A DNA stretch of 64,000 bases, taken from Algoriphagus sp. CAU 1675 (lineage in GTDB: Bacteria; Bacteroidota; Bacteroidia; Cytophagales; Cyclobacteriaceae). Location of the stretch: contig NZ_JARHUI010000002.1 in NCBI RefSeq assembly GCF_029222925.1, forward strand, positions 660,564 to 724,563, read 5' to 3'. Shown here one piece after another: positions 45,184 to 53,803 of this stretch; positions within the stretch are counted from its first letter, which is position 1; each line of letters begins with the position of its first letter. Made by a program: the position numbers and the translations under genes. Under the pieces are notes generated by a model, which did not search any database, was not told where the DNA came from, and was given only the letters and a program-made list of their open reading frames with translations.

Positions 45184-45546
45184 TTAATGCCACCAGATTT
45201 TTTTCTTTTTCATGGTTTTAGGCAAAGCATAGGAGGCTTTTGAATTGACAGTTCTCCTACCAGACTCTTCCCATACTTTCCGGTTTTTGGCTTCCAAACC
45301 TTTTGGATTATTGACTTCCTTTCTGGTTCGAATTTGCAAGGAAGCTCTCTCGGAATTCCAAAGCTTATGTTTACGTGCATCGGCTCCCGTCACTATTGCC
45401 GGCTCAGCTTGAAAAACCACATTTAAGGTCTTTTTTTCAGAATTCCAGGGTTTGGCATTTTTGGCAGCAGGCCCAGTTTGGGATTCCTGCCCAAATGAAG
45501 CTGCACTCAACATTAAAGCAACAATCAAAACACTAAATTTTCTCAT
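45184..45546 (-). CDS. Small secreted protein of three 29-residue repeats, unknown
   Basis: The product has 120 residues from the ATG at 45546; a longer frame to 45612 would mask the signal peptide (MRKFSVLIVALMLSAASFGQ). After the signal it consists of three tandem repeats at about 25-53, 54-82 and 83-110, each opening with Gly, then A-K/R-N/K-x-K-x-W and N/E-S/E-E/S: AKNAKPWNSEKK, ARKHKLWNSERA, AKNRKVWEESGR. A basic and Trp-rich tail (TMKKKKIWWH) follows. I do not recognise the family. It has a terminator behind it and lies convergent to the GroES-like gene. Confidence 0.7.
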   Translation of the reverse strand: MRKFSVLIVALMLSAASFGQESQTGPAAKNAKPWNSEKKTLNVVFQAEPAIVTGADARKHKLWNSERASLQIRTRKEVNNPKGLEAKNRKVWEESGRRTVNSKASYALPKTMKKKKIWWH

Positions 45547-45770
45547 CTCTGTATAATTGGGTCTTCCAAAATAATACAGATTTTTTAAAGAAATTGTTTC
45601 GTTAAAAAACATTTTTCTTTTGAAATATTCAGTTTTAAGAAATTATATTCTTTTTCAATAAGATATATCGGTTTAAAATGAAAGCAGTTTTTGGGAATTC
45701 CAGTCAAAAACATCTTGAAAAGGGCTTATTTCCCCCTCAGATTATTTTGAATACTGCTCTATAAAAAAAA

Positions 45771-45797
45771 CCGAGGTGAAATTCACCCCGGCTTTTT
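45771..45797 (-). terminator. Rho-independent terminator of the porin gene
   Basis: CCGAGGTGAA (45771-45780) pairs with TTCACCCCGG with one mismatch, and the A-run on the plus strand reads as Ts for the minus transcript, about 30 bases past the porin stop. Confidence 0.75.
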
Positions 45798-45821
45798 ACA
45801 ACAATAGACCCTGTTTAAATT

Positions 45822-46994
45822 TTAGAATGCAAACACTGCCGCCAAAAGGAAAGATGACAGATTTTTGCTTGCAGCCAAATCTTTATTCATGAAGTAATCA
45901 TTTCCCATAGTGTCCAAACGGAGCTCAGGGATCAATGTCAAGTTCTTTCCGACTTTCGCATTTCCGGAGAGCGTCACTGCAAAAACATTCCCGTCTCCTT
46001 CACCGTCCAAACCGACAACTCCGTCCAGTCCCCCGTTGAATACATTAAAGTATTCCCCTCTGAGACCAAGGGCAAATTTGTCAGAAGTTGTAGCCTGCAA
46101 ATATCCTGCGAATCCATAAAACCCATATCCATCCCCATCTGTATCCTGAATGTCCGACCCACTAAAAATCTCTCCGGAAGAGGTTGTGTTATAAGTGGTG
46201 TTAACTCCTAAATACAACGCATCAGTCAGGTTGAAACCAGTTGTCAGATCTACTTGAAAAGTATTTCCTGCAGAAGCTTGGCCAGAGAGCAATGAGCCGT
46301 CGTTTATTAATTTCCCATCCTGATCTCCATAAACAAAATTCAGATAGGTACTTCCTGCATCTGTAGAATAGCCCAATTGCGCTCCTAAAGTATAGGTTCC
46401 GTTCATGTTAAATTCGGTCATATCCGTAGGATTCATCACCGCCGCCATGAAAGAAAATTTATCTGAAAGCGCGATATCTGCTTTTAAACCAGTATGTGAG
46501 AATGGTCCATAGGAGAACATATAGGAGGTAGAATAATTGAAATTTCCAGTAGGAGAAATCACCTCATATCCTAAAAAGGTATTGAAATTCCCCATGGTCA
46601 AAGTGACCTTATCCGTTACATTCCAATACACATAAAGCTGGTTGATTATCTGAGAACTTCCAGCCATACCTCCACCGTATAGAGGAGAACCAAAGACGGC
46701 GTCCTCACCTCTTGGTCCAAAAACCAAATCAGCTACTGCGCCGATTTTCTCACCTTCATAGGTTGCTATGATATTTGCCATACCAAGAGAAAATCCGGGT
46801 AAATTCCCAAAGGAGGAAGCCGGAGCCAAGGCATTTTCGCCCTTGTTTGGAGCATTGAAATTACTTCGGAAATAGGCATCAATGGAACCCGAAAGAGTCA
46901 ATGCAGGTGGAGTTGAGTCTTCTCCTTCTTGAGCCAGAGAAACAGGAATTGATAAAATTGTTATAAAAAGAATGAGTAGGAATATATTTTTCAT
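45822..46994 (-). CDS. Outer membrane porin (OmpL/BBP2-like) beside the ammonium channel
   Basis: The 390-residue protein has a signal peptide ending SLAQEGED and repeating beta-strands throughout, ending AAVFAF with a terminal Phe, so it is a large outer membrane barrel of the BBP2/OmpL-like porin family. The loop segment SDIQDTDGDGYGF looks like a calcium-binding acidic stretch. It follows the ammonium channel gene on the same strand with a 114-base gap. This amt-porin pairing recurs in Bacteroidota and suggests that the porin lets ammonium or another nitrogen source into the periplasm, but that is inference. Confidence 0.85.
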   Translation of the reverse strand: MKNIFLLILFITILSIPVSLAQEGEDSTPPALTLSGSIDAYFRSNFNAPNKGENALAPASSFGNLPGFSLGMANIIATYEGEKIGAVADLVFGPRGEDAVFGSPLYGGGMAGSSQIINQLYVYWNVTDKVTLTMGNFNTFLGYEVISPTGNFNYSTSYMFSYGPFSHTGLKADIALSDKFSFMAAVMNPTDMTEFNMNGTYTLGAQLGYSTDAGSTYLNFVYGDQDGKLINDGSLLSGQASAGNTFQVDLTTGFNLTDALYLGVNTTYNTTSSGEIFSGSDIQDTDGDGYGFYGFAGYLQATTSDKFALGLRGEYFNVFNGGLDGVVGLDGEGDGNVFAVTLSGNAKVGKNLTLIPELRLDTMGNDYFMNKDLAASKNLSSFLLAAVFAF

Positions 46995-47108
46995 TTTAAT
47001 TTTAAATGTTGGTGAATGATAGAGTTGACCAATAGGACCCCATCCCGATCGAAAGAGAGTCGCGTTTTTTTCTTCGGGAGGGGTTCTTTATTTTTTAGAT
47101 TCAGGCTT

Positions 47109-48404
47109 TTACTCGTCAAATACGATGGTATAACCTCTGATCCCGTGCTCGTGGGAATCCAATCCGGTACGCTCATGCTCCTCTGAAACGCGGATACCCA
47201 CTGTCTTTTTCAAGGCAAAGAAGATTGCGAACGCAGCTGTAAATGCCGTCACACCACAAATCAGAACTCCCATCAACTGAGTAATGAAGGAGTGCTCAGG
47301 GTTGGTAGAAAAAATCCCTACTGCCAAGGTTCCCCAGATACCACAAGTCAAGTGAACTGAAACTGCGCCAACGACATCATCCAGTTTGAGTTTGTCCAGA
47401 AAAATTGCAGAAAGGACTACCAAAATCCCTCCGATAAACCCTACAAGGATAGCAGGACCTGGATTAATTACATCAGCACCGGCAGTAATTGCTACTAGAC
47501 CAGCAAGGATCCCATTGAGAACCATTCCCAAATCCAATCGCTTGAATGCAAAATAAGCTGCCAAAAATCCACCCAAACCTCCAGCACAAGCTGCCAAAGA
47601 AGTGGTTACCAATACAAATGAAACCAAACCGGGATCTGCAGAAAGTACAGAACCGCCATTGAAACCAAACCATCCCAACCAGAGCAAGAATACGCCAATC
47701 ACAGCCAAGGGAACACTGGCACCTGGCTTTTCAATGGTTTTACCGTTTACATATTTACCGATCCTGGGACCTACGAGAATAACCCCAGCCAAAGCACCCC
47801 ATCCTCCAACGGAGTGTACCAAGGTACTTCCAGCAAAATCATAAAATCCCATGGCATCCAATGCACCACCGCCCCATTTCCAACTTCCGATCAATGGGTA
47901 GATAAATCCCACATAGAAAAGCGTGAAAATCAAATAGGCTCCCAGCTTGACGCGCTCGGCAATAGCACCGGAAACGATAGTGGCTGCCGTAGCAGCAAAC
48001 ATGGCCTGGAACAAGAAATCTGTCCAATAGGTATATCCACCATCTGCATACCCAGCACTAACATCTGCACTGGAAGGAGAAAACCAAAACATATCCCATC
48101 CAGCTGAATCGAAGCTAAACCATCCGGGCACCTCAAATCCGGGATACATCAGGAAAAAGCCAATAGCTGCATAGGAGACAATACCGATAATAGGAGTGAC
48201 AGTATTTTTAAAAAGGATGTTTACTGTGTTTTTGGCTTGGCCAAATCCCGCTTCTACACCAGCAAACCCTAAGTGCATGATAAACACCAGGGCTGTGGAC
48301 AGCATCATCCAAACATTGTTTGTCGTGAGAATATTCTGAGAAATCTCAACAGACAAATCCATCGCGGCCACATCATTGGCCAACAGGGTTGCGAAATACT
48401 TCAT
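47109..48404 (-). CDS. amtB: Ammonium transporter (Amt family)
   Basis: The 431-residue inner membrane channel has about eleven helices and Amt signatures: MHLGFAGVEAGFGQAKNT, VHSVGGWGALAG and VHLTCGIWGTLAVGIFS, the latter two holding the pore His pair. The C-terminal cytoplasmic tail is GIRVSEEHERTGLDSHEHGIRGYTIVFDE. Family members take up ammonium and are usually controlled by a GlnK-type PII protein, but no PII gene is adjacent. The start ATG at 48404 has a 518-base AT-rich leader region that holds a palindrome. Confidence 0.96.
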   Translation of the reverse strand: MKYFATLLANDVAAMDLSVEISQNILTTNNVWMMLSTALVFIMHLGFAGVEAGFGQAKNTVNILFKNTVTPIIGIVSYAAIGFFLMYPGFEVPGWFSFDSAGWDMFWFSPSSADVSAGYADGGYTYWTDFLFQAMFAATAATIVSGAIAERVKLGAYLIFTLFYVGFIYPLIGSWKWGGGALDAMGFYDFAGSTLVHSVGGWGALAGVILVGPRIGKYVNGKTIEKPGASVPLAVIGVFLLWLGWFGFNGGSVLSADPGLVSFVLVTTSLAACAGGLGGFLAAYFAFKRLDLGMVLNGILAGLVAITAGADVINPGPAILVGFIGGILVVLSAIFLDKLKLDDVVGAVSVHLTCGIWGTLAVGIFSTNPEHSFITQLMGVLICGVTAFTAAFAIFFALKKTVGIRVSEEHERTGLDSHEHGIRGYTIVFDE

Positions 48405-48774
48405 AGGTTTTAGATTTTAATTTGAACTTATTTCAAAATTTTATATAGGTCTGAAAGCAATTGCTTGAAACGAATGTAATTCAAAAAAAAGTAATAAAAC
48501 AAATCAGTTTTTAAATCTTAAGCATTTTTTATTGAATTTATGGTTGTTTTTTAAACCATTTTTTGAGGATTTTTCAATTTTATACTAAAAACCAATTGTT
48601 TTTTAACCCAAGGATATAAAAAAGAAATATTTCGCAAATCTTCAGGATATTTTTTGAAATCGATTCCGCAATTGCCAAATCAAACAATCTAGAACAAAAT
48701 CAATGTTCTTGAAGAATAAAATTTTGTATTAATCACTTTTTCGTCTTTTTTAACCACTTGACCCAAATTATAAA

Positions 48775-48794
48775 AAATGTAAATATTTACATTT
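48775..48794. promoter_or_regulatory. Perfect 20-base palindrome upstream of amtB
   Basis: AAATGTAAAT is followed directly by its reverse complement ATTTACATTT, with no mismatch. It lies about 370-390 bases before the amtB start codon. A homodimeric regulator site is inferred. Confidence 0.45.
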
Positions 48795-48875
48795 GGATAT
48801 TTTTTTTAACCAGCAATCAAAAAACAGGTCACTAAAAGAGAAAAACCAATCTTTTTCAAACCCCTAAAAACAAAA

Positions 48876-48898
48876 AAAACCTGACAAAATCAGGTTTT
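48876..48898 (-). terminator. Rho-independent terminator of hemB
   Basis: AAAACCTGA (48876-48884) pairs with TCAGGTTTT (48890-48898) around a 5-base loop. On the minus strand a T-run follows, 25 bases past the hemB stop. Confidence 0.88.
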
Positions 48899-48922
48899 AA
48901 GGTTCAATATTAAGGGAGACAA

Positions 48923-49894
48923 TCAACTCTTAATCATCTCAGCATATTCTTTTGCGAAATAAGTCAGGATAATTTTAGCCCCCGCACGCTTTATACTTAA
49001 CAAAGTTTCTACCATAGCACGATCATTATCCAACCAACCACGGGCCGCAGAGGCTTTTATCATTGAGTATTCACCTGACACATTATACGCAGCAATTGGA
49101 AGTGGATAATTTTCTTTCAGCAATCGAATGATATCCAAATATGACAAAGCTGGCTTAACCATTAAAAAGTCTGCTCCCTCTTCCAAATCCAAGTCTGCTT
49201 CAATTAAAGCCTCCTGACTGTTAGCCGGGTTCATTTGATAGGTTTTCTTATCTCCAAATTTCGGCGCTGAGTCAAGAGCGTCTCTGAACGGACCATAAAA
49301 TGCGCTTGCATATTTGGCAGTATAGGACATTATGGAAGTATCCTTAAATCCATGATCATCCAAAATCTCCCGAATAAAGCCTACCCTTCCATCCATCATA
49401 TCAGAAGGCCCCAAAATATCCACTCCCGCATCCGCTTGAGCCAAAGACATCCTTCCCAATATCTCCAAAGTCTCATCATTGAGTATCTTACCCTCCTTCA
49501 CCAATCCATCATGCCCGTCCGAACTATAAGGATCCATCGCCACATCAGACATCAAACACAATTCGGGAAAGTTTTTCTTTATCTCACGCAGACCTTTCAA
49601 ATAAAAAGTTTCCGGGTTATAACTTTCAGATGCTACAGAATCCTTCAATGATTCAGGATAAGCAGGAAAAACATCAAAACTCATTATCCCCAATTTCATA
49701 CACGCCTCAATCTCCCGAAGCATAGTATCGATCGAATACCGAAAAATTCCTGGCATCGAATCCACTTCTATTGTTTTCCCAAGACCATCCACAAGGAACA
49801 TTGGAAAAATCAGGTCTTTTACGGATAGACTCGTCTCCTCAACCATGTTACGGATAGCTTCAGATTTTCGGTTTCTTCTTGGACGTCGATTCAT
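48923..49894 (-). CDS. hemB: Delta-aminolevulinic acid dehydratase, magnesium-type (porphobilinogen synthase)
   Basis: This 323-residue enzyme joins two aminolevulinate molecules into porphobilinogen. The two active-site lysines are in YTAKYASAFYGPF and MVKPALSYLD. The metal-loop Cys set of zinc enzymes is replaced by DVAMDPYSSDGHDG, the acidic pattern of magnesium-dependent enzymes. The start at 49894 (MNRRPRRNRK) is chosen because it fits the family N-terminus and because an earlier ATG (49954) lies against a terminator hairpin; a TACATTTG -7 element sits at 49915-49922. Confidence 0.95.
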   Translation of the reverse strand: MNRRPRRNRKSEAIRNMVEETSLSVKDLIFPMFLVDGLGKTIEVDSMPGIFRYSIDTMLREIEACMKLGIMSFDVFPAYPESLKDSVASESYNPETFYLKGLREIKKNFPELCLMSDVAMDPYSSDGHDGLVKEGKILNDETLEILGRMSLAQADAGVDILGPSDMMDGRVGFIREILDDHGFKDTSIMSYTAKYASAFYGPFRDALDSAPKFGDKKTYQMNPANSQEALIEADLDLEEGADFLMVKPALSYLDIIRLLKENYPLPIAAYNVSGEYSMIKASAARGWLDNDRAMVETLLSIKRAGAKIILTYFAKEYAEMIKS

Positions 49895-49914
49895 GGGATT
49901 ATCAAATTTTTGCT

Positions 49915-49922
49915 CAAATGTA
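49915..49922 (-). promoter_or_regulatory. TAnnTTTG -7-like element before hemB
   Basis: The minus strand reads TACATTTG here, which would give a leader of about 14 bases to the ATG at 49894. No distinct -33 TTTG was found at 17-23 bases upstream. Confidence 0.5.
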
Positions 49923-49956
49923 CTAATGAGAAACTGCTGATTAAAATTTTGCATCA

Positions 49957-49994
49957 AAACAAAGAAGCAAGGCTAATGCCTTGCTTCTTTGTTT
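49957..49994 (-). terminator. 17-base-pair perfect hairpin between the phosphate-type porin and hemB
   Basis: 49957-49973 pairs perfectly with 49978-49994 around a 4-base TAAT loop, with A/T-rich flanks on both sides. It terminates the porin transcript and can work on either strand. Confidence 0.85.
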
Positions 49995-50010
49995 CTTTTT
50001 CAAACTCTTT

Positions 50011-51222
50011 TCAGAAATTAACCTGAGCCTGTAATCTCAAAAGACTTCCTTTTTGCTCATTTTCTGGATTCAAGGAATTTTCGAAGGTCCTTTCAGAAAA
50101 AGTATACATGGCAACGAGTTCAAAACTCTTATTCGGTTGCCATTCTACACCTACTTCCAATTCCTTTACCCTATGTTTTGTAGCATCTAGCTCAAACTTC
50201 TTTCCTCCTTTATAATAATGATATCTACTGAAAGGAATTAGGATAGTTTTCCCATTATTGATTCTGTAGCTAGCCAAAACATACCCTCCATTCAAAGGAG
50301 CATCCTTCACCTCGTTGGTTTCAGGATCATATTCTGGACCTCTCCCCAAGTTATATTCGGCCTGCAAACCAAATGGCTGGGGGTATAATATAAAAGACGG
50401 GCCGTATCGGTGCTCATTAAATTCCGTTTGATCAGAGACAGTAGTCTGGCTCTTGTTGATCACGAATTTACCTGTATAACCTTGAAAGGAAGCTTCAATT
50501 ATCTGACCTGAGGGCAATTCAAATGGGTAAGTAAATCGGCTGACCACATGAACATTTTTGTTTTTGTCCATATTGTTTGCCGCCTGCCCATTGTAAACAC
50601 CTATACCAAACATACCATAATCCCCAGAGCCTTTCAGACCAGAAGAAGTCAAATAACTGAATCGTTGCCGGATTCTGGATGGAGCATAATAAAAGAAAGC
50701 CCCTAGATCCCGCTCATTTGGAGCAGCAGAATTCAATCCATCATTTCTATCCAAAGGAAGACGGTTTGAACTGGATTGCAGGTTTTCAAAACCAAATGGG
50801 ATTTTGGATTGACCGATTCGGATTCTGAATTCATTTTTGGCATCTAAACCCAAATCAAAATAGGCATCCCGTATCTGCGCAAAATTCGCCCCTCCAGAGG
50901 CAAAATCAGGCTGAATATAAAAGAACACTCTTTCGTGAACCTGACCAGAGAACACCAAACGAATACGACGAAAGAAGAAACCTCCCCCTTCCCCTCCCCA
51001 GGATTTATCACATTGGTCACACTTGAGATCTGGATTGGTCTGAAATAAGCCATTGTAACGCAATTGCGCATACCCGCGCAGGCGTATAGTTTCAAACAAC
51101 CCCTTGGCTACCGCAGGAGTAGTTTTTGTGTTTGGCAGCGTATCTGTCTCTGTACTCCTTGCAAAAGCAACAGAGGAAGAAATCGTCAAAAAGACGAGCG
51201 CTACCGCGAATAATCTTCGCAT
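50011..51222 (-). CDS. Phosphate-selective-porin family outer membrane protein (OprO/OprP-like)
   Basis: The product has 403 residues from the ATG at 51222; an ATG-like start at 51300 would hide the signal (MRRLFAVALVFLTISSSVAFA). Strands continue through the length, including FFFRRIRLVFSGQVHERVFFYIQPDFASG and a final LRLQAQVNF with terminal Phe. Family members form trimeric channels for phosphate or pyrophosphate in other phyla; here selectivity is not established. A CxxC motif (KCDQCD) is present in an early loop. It is monocistronic with a strong hairpin behind it. Confidence 0.88.
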   Translation of the reverse strand: MRRLFAVALVFLTISSSVAFARSTETDTLPNTKTTPAVAKGLFETIRLRGYAQLRYNGLFQTNPDLKCDQCDKSWGGEGGGFFFRRIRLVFSGQVHERVFFYIQPDFASGGANFAQIRDAYFDLGLDAKNEFRIRIGQSKIPFGFENLQSSSNRLPLDRNDGLNSAAPNERDLGAFFYYAPSRIRQRFSYLTSSGLKGSGDYGMFGIGVYNGQAANNMDKNKNVHVVSRFTYPFELPSGQIIEASFQGYTGKFVINKSQTTVSDQTEFNEHRYGPSFILYPQPFGLQAEYNLGRGPEYDPETNEVKDAPLNGGYVLASYRINNGKTILIPFSRYHYYKGGKKFELDATKHRVKELEVGVEWQPNKSFELVAMYTFSERTFENSLNPENEQKGSLLRLQAQVNF

Positions 51223-51465
51223 AGCAGAAATGTTAATTGAGATGATAAATTGTACAGCGCTGCAAAATTGGGAACCTAAAATGTCTATATAATGACGCAA
51301 TTGTTATCAAATTGTTACTTTCCCTAAAGAATTAGAAAAAAGAAATCAAAAAACAAAACACCAAAAACCTATTAATCAGCAAAAAACAGGAGAATATGAA
51401 AAGAACTTAAATTACCTCTATGTTACTTGAAACTACTTTTTGAGAATTTATTAACTGATTATTAA

Positions 51466-52122
51466 CTAGCTATTCAAGATTTCAAGAACAATTTGAGAAG
51501 TCATCTTTCTATAATCCTCAATATAAAAATGGCATTCAGGCAATTCATCCACACCGTGAGAAGACAATACTCCCACAACCTTCATCCCTGCTTGCAAACC
51601 TGCCGTTGCACCTGAAAAGGAGTCCTCAAACACAAGACAATTCTCCGGAGCCATCCCCAGGTTTTGGGCAGATTTTAAGTACACTTCCGGATCCGGCTTA
51701 TGCTTACTCACATGTTCACTTGCCAACGCAGATTCAAAGTGCGGGAGCAACTCCAACTTTCCCGCAATCAATTCCAAATTTGCAAAAGGAGCAGAGGTTG
51801 CAACTCCCGTTCGAAAGCCTCCCTTTTTTAAGCTGTGAAAGAACTCCAGAAAACCCGAAATAGGATCCACATGATATTGATAAATTTCCCGGAACAAACC
51901 CTCTTTTTCATCTTCCAACACATTTAACTCTTCTCCTTCGATTTTTCTTCCGAAAAAGTGACTCATTATATAAGAGTTACTTTTTCCATACATGTGCTGA
52001 GCAAACTCCTCTTCTGTAGGAAACATGTTTCTCTTGGAGAAAAACTCTCTGAAAGCTTGGGAATGATAGGGATTGGTATGACATATCACCCCATCCATAT
52101 CAAAAATGACTGCTTTTGACAT
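51466..52122 (-). CDS. HAD-family phosphatase (beta-phosphoglucomutase-like)
   Basis: The product has 218 residues from the ATG at 52122 (a TTG five codons earlier is less likely). Motif I is FDMDGVI with Asp9 and Asp11, motif II is the Thr/Ser in VATSAPF, the Lys is in SKHKPDPEVY and motif III is VFEDSFSGATAGLQAGM. The helical cap at residues about 15-80 is of the phosphoglycolate phosphatase/beta-phosphoglucomutase type. Substrate not determined. It is followed by a 76-base gap from the ornithine aminotransferase gene on the same strand. Confidence 0.92.
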   Translation of the reverse strand: MSKAVIFDMDGVICHTNPYHSQAFREFFSKRNMFPTEEEFAQHMYGKSNSYIMSHFFGRKIEGEELNVLEDEKEGLFREIYQYHVDPISGFLEFFHSLKKGGFRTGVATSAPFANLELIAGKLELLPHFESALASEHVSKHKPDPEVYLKSAQNLGMAPENCLVFEDSFSGATAGLQAGMKVVGVLSSHGVDELPECHFYIEDYRKMTSQIVLEILNS

Positions 52123-52197
52123 CTTATTGATTTGCAAGAAAAGGCTGCTCCAATTAATGCAGGAGTCAGCCTCTTTTAAATTAGTTATTAATCGTTT

Positions 52198-53469
52198 TTA
52201 GGAATTGAATTCTGAAATAACCTTTTCAATAATGTCACAGCATTCATGAAGTTGCTCTTCGGTCATGACCAGAGGTGGAGCGAAGCGAATGATGTTTCCA
52301 TGAGTGGGTTTTGCGAGGAGTCCGTTCTCTGCCAACTTCATGCAAATATCCCAAGCAGTAGAGCTTTCCTCGGAGTCGTTGATCACCACAGCATTCAACA
52401 AGCCTTTTCCCCGAACCAATTTAGCAATAGGATATTTTTCAACTATTCTTTCCATACGCTCTCGGAAAGCCTGTCCCAGCTTTCGGGCATTTTGGGCCAG
52501 TTTTTCATCCCGCACTACTTCCAAAGCTGTCATTGCTACTTTGGCGCCAAGAGGGTTTCCTCCAAAAGTGGATCCATGTTGACCAGGCTTAATCACCTCC
52601 ATGATTTCCTCATCAGCCAAAACAGCTGAAACCGGATAAAAACCTCCTGAAATTGCTTTGCCCAAAATCAACAAATCTGGTTTGGTATAGCTTTCCTGTT
52701 TTTCACAATGCCCTTCACAGGTACAGTTGCCACATACAGCCAATAAGGAACCTGTTCGTGCGATACCGGTCTGGATTTCGTCAGCAATCAACAGTACATT
52801 TTTTTCGGAACACGCAGCTTTGGCATTCTTGATATAATCTTCAGCAGGAGTATAAACTCCAGCTTCGCCTTGGATAGGTTCTACTAAAAAGGCTACCACA
52901 TCCGGATCATTCAGTGCTGCATTGAGCGCAGTCATGTCATCATAAGGAATCCTGATAAACCCTTCGGTAAATGGACCGAAATTTTTGCGGGCATTTGAAT
53001 CATTGGAAAATGAAATAATCGTAGTAGTTCTTCCATGAAAGTTATTCTCAGCTACTATGATTTTGGCTCGATTCTCTTCCACACCCTTTTTCTCATACCC
53101 CCATTTGCGGGCAATTTTGATGGCGGTCTCCACTCCCTCTGCTCCTGTATTCATGGGTAGAACCTTGTCGAAACCAAAATACTCAGTAATGTATTTTTCA
53201 AATGGGCCCAACACATCATTATAAAAGGCACGGGAGGTCAAAGTCAATAATCCAGCTTGTTCTACCAAGGCATCTTTGATCCGGGGATGGCAATGCCCCT
53301 GATTGACTGCAGAATATGCCGAAAGAAAGTCATAATAGCGATTTCCTTCTACGTCCCAAAGAAAAACCCCCTCCCCTTTTGCCAAAACAACAGGTAAGGG
53401 ATGGTAATTATGGGCTCCATACTGATCTTCCAGGACAATTGCCTGCTTGCTTGAGGTGATGCTCTCCAT
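52198..53469 (-). CDS. rocD: Ornithine aminotransferase with a Cys-rich insertion
   Basis: The 423-residue fold I PLP enzyme transfers the delta-amino group of ornithine to 2-oxoglutarate, giving glutamate semialdehyde. GQHCHPRI, SAYSAVNQG, the PLP-contact IADEIQTG (Asp230, Glu231) and Lys271 in LILGKAISGG are intact. Residues 246-255 read CGNCTCEGHC, four cysteines not present in human ornithine aminotransferase at this place; the human enzyme continues directly into the PDI segment. A metal-binding loop is suspected. The ATG at 53469 was chosen; earlier frames include noncoding sequence. A TATATTTG -7-like element sits at 53513-53520. Confidence 0.93.
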   Translation of the reverse strand: MESITSSKQAIVLEDQYGAHNYHPLPVVLAKGEGVFLWDVEGNRYYDFLSAYSAVNQGHCHPRIKDALVEQAGLLTLTSRAFYNDVLGPFEKYITEYFGFDKVLPMNTGAEGVETAIKIARKWGYEKKGVEENRAKIIVAENNFHGRTTTIISFSNDSNARKNFGPFTEGFIRIPYDDMTALNAALNDPDVVAFLVEPIQGEAGVYTPAEDYIKNAKAACSEKNVLLIADEIQTGIARTGSLLAVCGNCTCEGHCEKQESYTKPDLLILGKAISGGFYPVSAVLADEEIMEVIKPGQHGSTFGGNPLGAKVAMTALEVVRDEKLAQNARKLGQAFRERMERIVEKYPIAKLVRGKGLLNAVVINDSEESSTAWDICMKLAENGLLAKPTHGNIIRFAPPLVMTEEQLHECCDIIEKVISEFNS

Positions 53470-53512
53470 GATTTTTTGTAAATTTGTAACCTTAAGAATA
53501 GATCTCGTAATA

Positions 53513-53520
53513 CAAATATA
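53513..53520 (-). promoter_or_regulatory. TAnnTTTG -7-like element before rocD
   Basis: The minus strand reads TATATTTG at this position, about 44 bases before the rocD ATG. A -33 TTTG was not found at standard spacing, so it is tentative. Confidence 0.45.
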
Positions 53521-53542
53521 CCAATTGCGGGAGAGGAGAAGC

Positions 53543-53701
53543 ATGAAATCGGAAAAGAAGAAGGGACCCTTACCAACTTTGGAACCAGGGGATTATTATC
53601 TTAATGAAAATGGATTGATGGTATTCACTGAAAAATACCATAAAAAAAGGGGGTATTGCTGTGGAAATGGCTGTCTTCACTGTCCCTTTTCAAAAGGCTG
53701 A
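53543..53701 (+). CDS. DUF5522-like small Cys-rich protein
   Basis: This 52-residue protein from the ATG at 53543 (MKSEKKKGPLPTLEPGDYYL) ends with HKKRGYCCGNGCLHCPFSKG. The CCGNGCLHCPF motif is that of DUF5522, a small Bacteroidota family expected to bind a metal through four cysteines. It is divergent from rocD, with 73 bases between the two starts. Function unknown. Confidence 0.82.
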   Translation: MKSEKKKGPLPTLEPGDYYLNENGLMVFTEKYHKKRGYCCGNGCLHCPFSKG

Positions 53702-53727
53702 GAGAATCAGGAATATTTTTAAAAGCC

Positions 53728-53761
53728 TTTGTTGTTAATTCCCAAAAAGTTCCGATATTTG
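53728..53761 (+). promoter_or_regulatory. Bacteroidota-type promoter of the rpmB operon
   Basis: TTTG (53728-53731), 22 bases, then GATATTTG (53754-53761; first T replaced by G), about 42 bases before the rpmB ATG. The start would be near 53768. Confidence 0.55.
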
Positions 53762-53803
53762 CAGACTCATTACAGAAACGCATTCAAATTACGATATAGA
53801 ATC

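Larger units (their letters stand above)
48405..48922. other. Long AT-rich intergenic region upstream of the ammonium channel
   Basis: The 518-base stretch has no convincing gene on either strand. It contains a perfect 20-base palindrome at 48775-48794, four copies of TTTTTTAACC-like sequence (48547, 48599, 48746, 48802) and the hemB terminator at 48876-48898. It presumably holds the amt promoter and its control sites; no TTTG/TAnnTTTG pair was found at good spacing. Confidence 0.6.

Noticed and set aside
46995..47108. Hairpin CCCCTCCCGA / TCGGGATGGGG between amtB and the porin
   Set aside because: The stem has an extra base and a long loop and lacks a proper T-run, so it is not listed as a terminator.
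48405..48922. Possible small genes in the amtB upstream region
   Set aside because: Only short AT-rich frames without conserved motifs; described as a regulatory region instead.
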